A DNA stretch of 7,845 nt, from assembly GCA_030536675.1 (NCBI GenBank), contig JAUNPM010000066.1, positions 1-7,845 of the forward strand, in the 5' to 3' direction. The notes under the pieces were generated by a model that saw nothing but the letters and a program-made list of their open reading frames with translations, had not been told where the DNA came from and searched no databases. Made by a program: the position numbers and the translations under genes. This stretch comes from Clostridia bacterium (GTDB lineage: Bacteria > Bacillota > Clostridia > Lachnospirales > CAG-274). This document shows positions 6,161 to 7,845 of the stretch, piece after piece (position 1 is the first letter of the stretch; each line of letters begins with the position of its first letter).

Positions 6161-7579
6161 CTATGCCTCAACAGAATTCTCCAATGCAGCAAGCTCACAG
6201 CCGGGGAATTTGTCACAGTTTTCGTCATATTCGTAATAATCGTGGACCATATCGCATACATTGCAGTAATTTGTGTCCTCATAGGCGAAACTTTCACCGC
6301 ATTGAGGACAAACATAGTCCGCCTTAATACCGTAATAACCATATACCTTCATTAAAAAGTCAAACTCTAAAAGCTCACTGTATTCAGCACTTTCCACATT
6401 TGTCATATCCTTAAATTCATAATCATCTGTTTTAATTAATTCAACATCCGTATTCATTAAAAATGCAGATTTGTCCTTATATTTACCCTCTATTTTAAAA
6501 TTATTATTTTCCTTATCCCCTTCACTTGTAATATCATTTACTATACTTACATCAAGCACATTAAATACAGCGTCATAAAAAGGTGAATTTATGGATTCCT
6601 TAAAGCTGTCCATAGCTGATATAATATCCTCACCTGTTATCTCAGGGAAATTCATTGCCTCTTCCACTTTTTGATAAAATTCTTCTGCATATTCATCATA
6701 CCTACTATACAAGCTTATACTTGCCTCCAAAACAAACTTCATATAGTCATTTGCAACCACTGCCGCAGAATCGCTGTATTGTGTCACATATTCCGCAAAC
6801 CTTGTTGCCTTTTCGGGAAATTCATCTGAATCAAGCTCAAACCTTGTACCGTTTTCTATTCTTGTTACACAATCTGAATCAAAGCCTATGAGAGTATATT
6901 GTGCTGATTCGTAAAGCTCCATATATTTATCTCTGAAAACATTTGTACTTTTTATTGCAGCAATAGGATTACTTGATACATTTCCTATATTTACGAATGT
7001 ATTTACATGTGTCATATGTATATATTCACTTTCTCCGAAAACATCGTCAAGGCTGTCAAAATATCTTCCCAGCAGCTCCATATCACTTATATATTTTAAA
7101 GCACCTAAGGTATAAAATAATTTTTTATCTATATAAACATCGTCATCTCTTGCATAAACATTGCCGCAGTCAACTGAAATATTGTTAAACCTAAGAACAA
7201 TGCTTTCATCTGAATACATATTGTCAAAATCAACTGTGCCATTGACCTCAACGGAATAACCAAACTTTTTATTCTCATCAAGAGCCACTCTTATTTCAGA
7301 TATAAGATCATTAACAAATTTCTGTGCATACACGTCAATATCTTCATCATACAAAGCTGCGTCATCATCTTCCAAAACTAAAATATTTTTTGATATTTCA
7401 AAGCCGGCAGTACTCAAGACCTCAGGATCAATAGTTACCTTCACTTCTTCGTTAATGCTGTGAACACCTGTTTTATCCTTATACATTAATTTATCAAAAT
7501 GCTCCTTTTCAATTTCACTGCAGCCCGTACAGGACAATACAAATACCAAAGATAATAATACATAAATTATTTTTTTCAT
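6161..7579 (-). CDS. Secreted lipoprotein of unknown function with C-terminal zinc-ribbon-like module
   Basis: A 472-residue protein that I do not recognise by family. It begins with a clear lipoprotein signal peptide: MKK, a hydrophobic core (residues 4-15), then LSCTGC (15-20). Either C17 (preceded by VLS) or C20 (preceded by CTG) could be the lipidated cysteine. The mature part is acidic and rich in D, E, Y and N, with an acidic run near 70-82 (EDDDAALYDEDID), no internal membrane segment and no recognisable enzyme motif. Near the C-terminus lies a four-cysteine module: CPQC (424-427) and CNVC (439-442) spaced by 11 residues. This is the layout of a zinc ribbon, with H446 and two more cysteines (C455, C461) following. 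The ATG at 7579 has AGGAG nine bases upstream. The gene stands alone, with its own extended -10 promoter and terminator. It could be a surface binding or sensing protein; function is unknown. Confidence 0.88.
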   Translation of the reverse strand: MKKIIYVLLSLVFVLSCTGCSEIEKEHFDKLMYKDKTGVHSINEEVKVTIDPEVLSTAGFEISKNILVLEDDDAALYDEDIDVYAQKFVNDLISEIRVALDENKKFGYSVEVNGTVDFDNMYSDESIVLRFNNISVDCGNVYARDDDVYIDKKLFYTLGALKYISDMELLGRYFDSLDDVFGESEYIHMTHVNTFVNIGNVSSNPIAAIKSTNVFRDKYMELYESAQYTLIGFDSDCVTRIENGTRFELDSDEFPEKATRFAEYVTQYSDSAAVVANDYMKFVLEASISLYSRYDEYAEEFYQKVEEAMNFPEITGEDIISAMDSFKESINSPFYDAVFNVLDVSIVNDITSEGDKENNNFKIEGKYKDKSAFLMNTDVELIKTDDYEFKDMTNVESAEYSELLEFDFLMKVYGYYGIKADYVCPQCGESFAYEDTNYCNVCDMVHDYYEYDENCDKFPGCELAALENSVEA

Positions 7580-7611
7580 ATTATATCACTCCTCATTTTG
7601 TTTATATATTT

Positions 7612-7620
7612 AATATACCA
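7612..7620 (-). promoter_or_regulatory. Extended -10 promoter of the lipoprotein gene
   Basis: On the minus strand the bases TGGTATATT form an extended -10 element: TG, one base, then TATATT (five of six of the consensus), 32 bases before the lipoprotein ATG. The -35 region (around 7635-7640, TTCCTT) is poor, which fits an extended -10 promoter. It lies directly after the glyA terminator, so its -35 zone falls within the terminator stem. Confidence 0.55.
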
Positions 7621-7629
7621 TATTTAACT

Positions 7630-7666
7630 AAAAAAAGGAACTGAATTTTTAATACAGTTACTTTTT
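7630..7666 (-). terminator. Intrinsic terminator of glyA
   Basis: The inverted repeat 7632-7643 (AAAAAGGAACTG) pairs with 7655-7666 (CAGTTACTTTTT): 11 of 12 pairs with one G-A mismatch, around an 11-base loop. On the minus strand the stem ends in seven T residues (7636-7630). It lies about 50 bases after the glyA stop. The stem is AT-rich, so termination may be leaky. Confidence 0.7.
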
Positions 7667-7717
7667 CGTTAAATATTTACATATATGCATTAAATATTTT
7701 GTACATAATTACCATAA

Positions 7718-7845
7718 TTAAGCATATAAAGGATATTTTTCAACAAGCTTCTTAACTCTTTCCGCAGCTTCCGCCTTATTGCCCTCATAATCCTTTGCAA
7801 TAAGTGTAATTATATCGGCAATTTCAACCATATCCTCTTCAACCA
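7718..7845 (-). CDS. glyA: Serine hydroxymethyltransferase, C-terminal end (5' part beyond window)
   Basis: Only the last 41 codons and the TAA stop are in the window; the reading frame continues past the right edge. The visible peptide contains EEDMVEIADIITLIAKDY and then ERVKKLVEKYPLY followed by a final Ala. This matches the C-terminus of bacterial GlyA: the helix EE.M.EIA..I.L and the terminal V..L...YPLY. GlyA is a cytoplasmic PLP enzyme that interconverts serine and glycine with transfer of a one-carbon unit to tetrahydrofolate; it is normally about 410 residues, so about a tenth is seen here. The PLP lysine and active site lie outside the window. It is followed by a hairpin terminator. 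The identification rests on a short segment, hence the reduced confidence. Confidence 0.75.
   Translation of the reverse strand, partial: VEEDMVEIADIITLIAKDYEGNKAEAAERVKKLVEKYPLYA

Noticed and set aside
7571..7720. Possible riboswitch or small RNA between glyA and the lipoprotein gene
   Set aside because: Only one hairpin is seen, and it fits a glyA terminator; no conserved riboswitch core (for example the glycine aptamer) could be recognised.

Overview
The window looks like ordinary chromosome from a low-GC Firmicute, most likely a gut-type clostridium (Lachnospiraceae-like; this is an inference from codon use and gene families). It is AT-rich, uses ATA and AGA/AGG codons heavily, has AGGAG ribosome binding sites at almost every start, and uses TGA as a stop, so the code is standard. 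There are eight protein-coding genes, two of them cut by the window edges. I see no RNA genes, insertion sequences, CRISPR arrays, attachment sites or phage genes, and no gene-free stretch longer than 300 bases.

Left part (1-2933, minus strand): a tightly overlapping three-gene operon that reads GT2 glycosyltransferase -> GtrA membrane protein -> YfhO-family polytopic protein (3' end outside the window). This is the full set of a three-component extracytoplasmic glycosylation system. A CsbB-like enzyme charges undecaprenyl phosphate with a sugar inside the cell, GtrA is the presumed flippase, and YfhO transfers the sugar outside to a cell-surface polymer such as lipoteichoic acid. A good sigma-A type promoter lies just before the first gene.

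Middle (2934-5963): a divergent intergenic region leads into a 600-residue OPT-family transporter on the plus strand. It converges on an lrgAB pair on the minus strand, and the two transcription units share one perfect bidirectional hairpin terminator. LrgA/LrgB form a holin/antiholin-like or small-carboxylate (pyruvate-type) export/import pair. The pair has its own promoter with near-consensus boxes.

Right part (6065-7845, minus strand): a monocistronic gene for a 472-residue lipoprotein of unknown function. It has an acidic, Tyr/Asp/Glu-rich body and a C-terminal four-cysteine zinc-ribbon-like module, with its own extended -10 promoter and terminator. Upstream of it is the last 41 codons of glyA (serine hydroxymethyltransferase) with a terminator.

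The neighbouring transcription units appear functionally separate: each has a promoter and/or terminator of its own. The most unusual item is the exported lipoprotein with a zinc-ribbon tail. The YfhO operon is a known system type whose target here is unknown. I did not find evidence for a wholly new multi-gene system.
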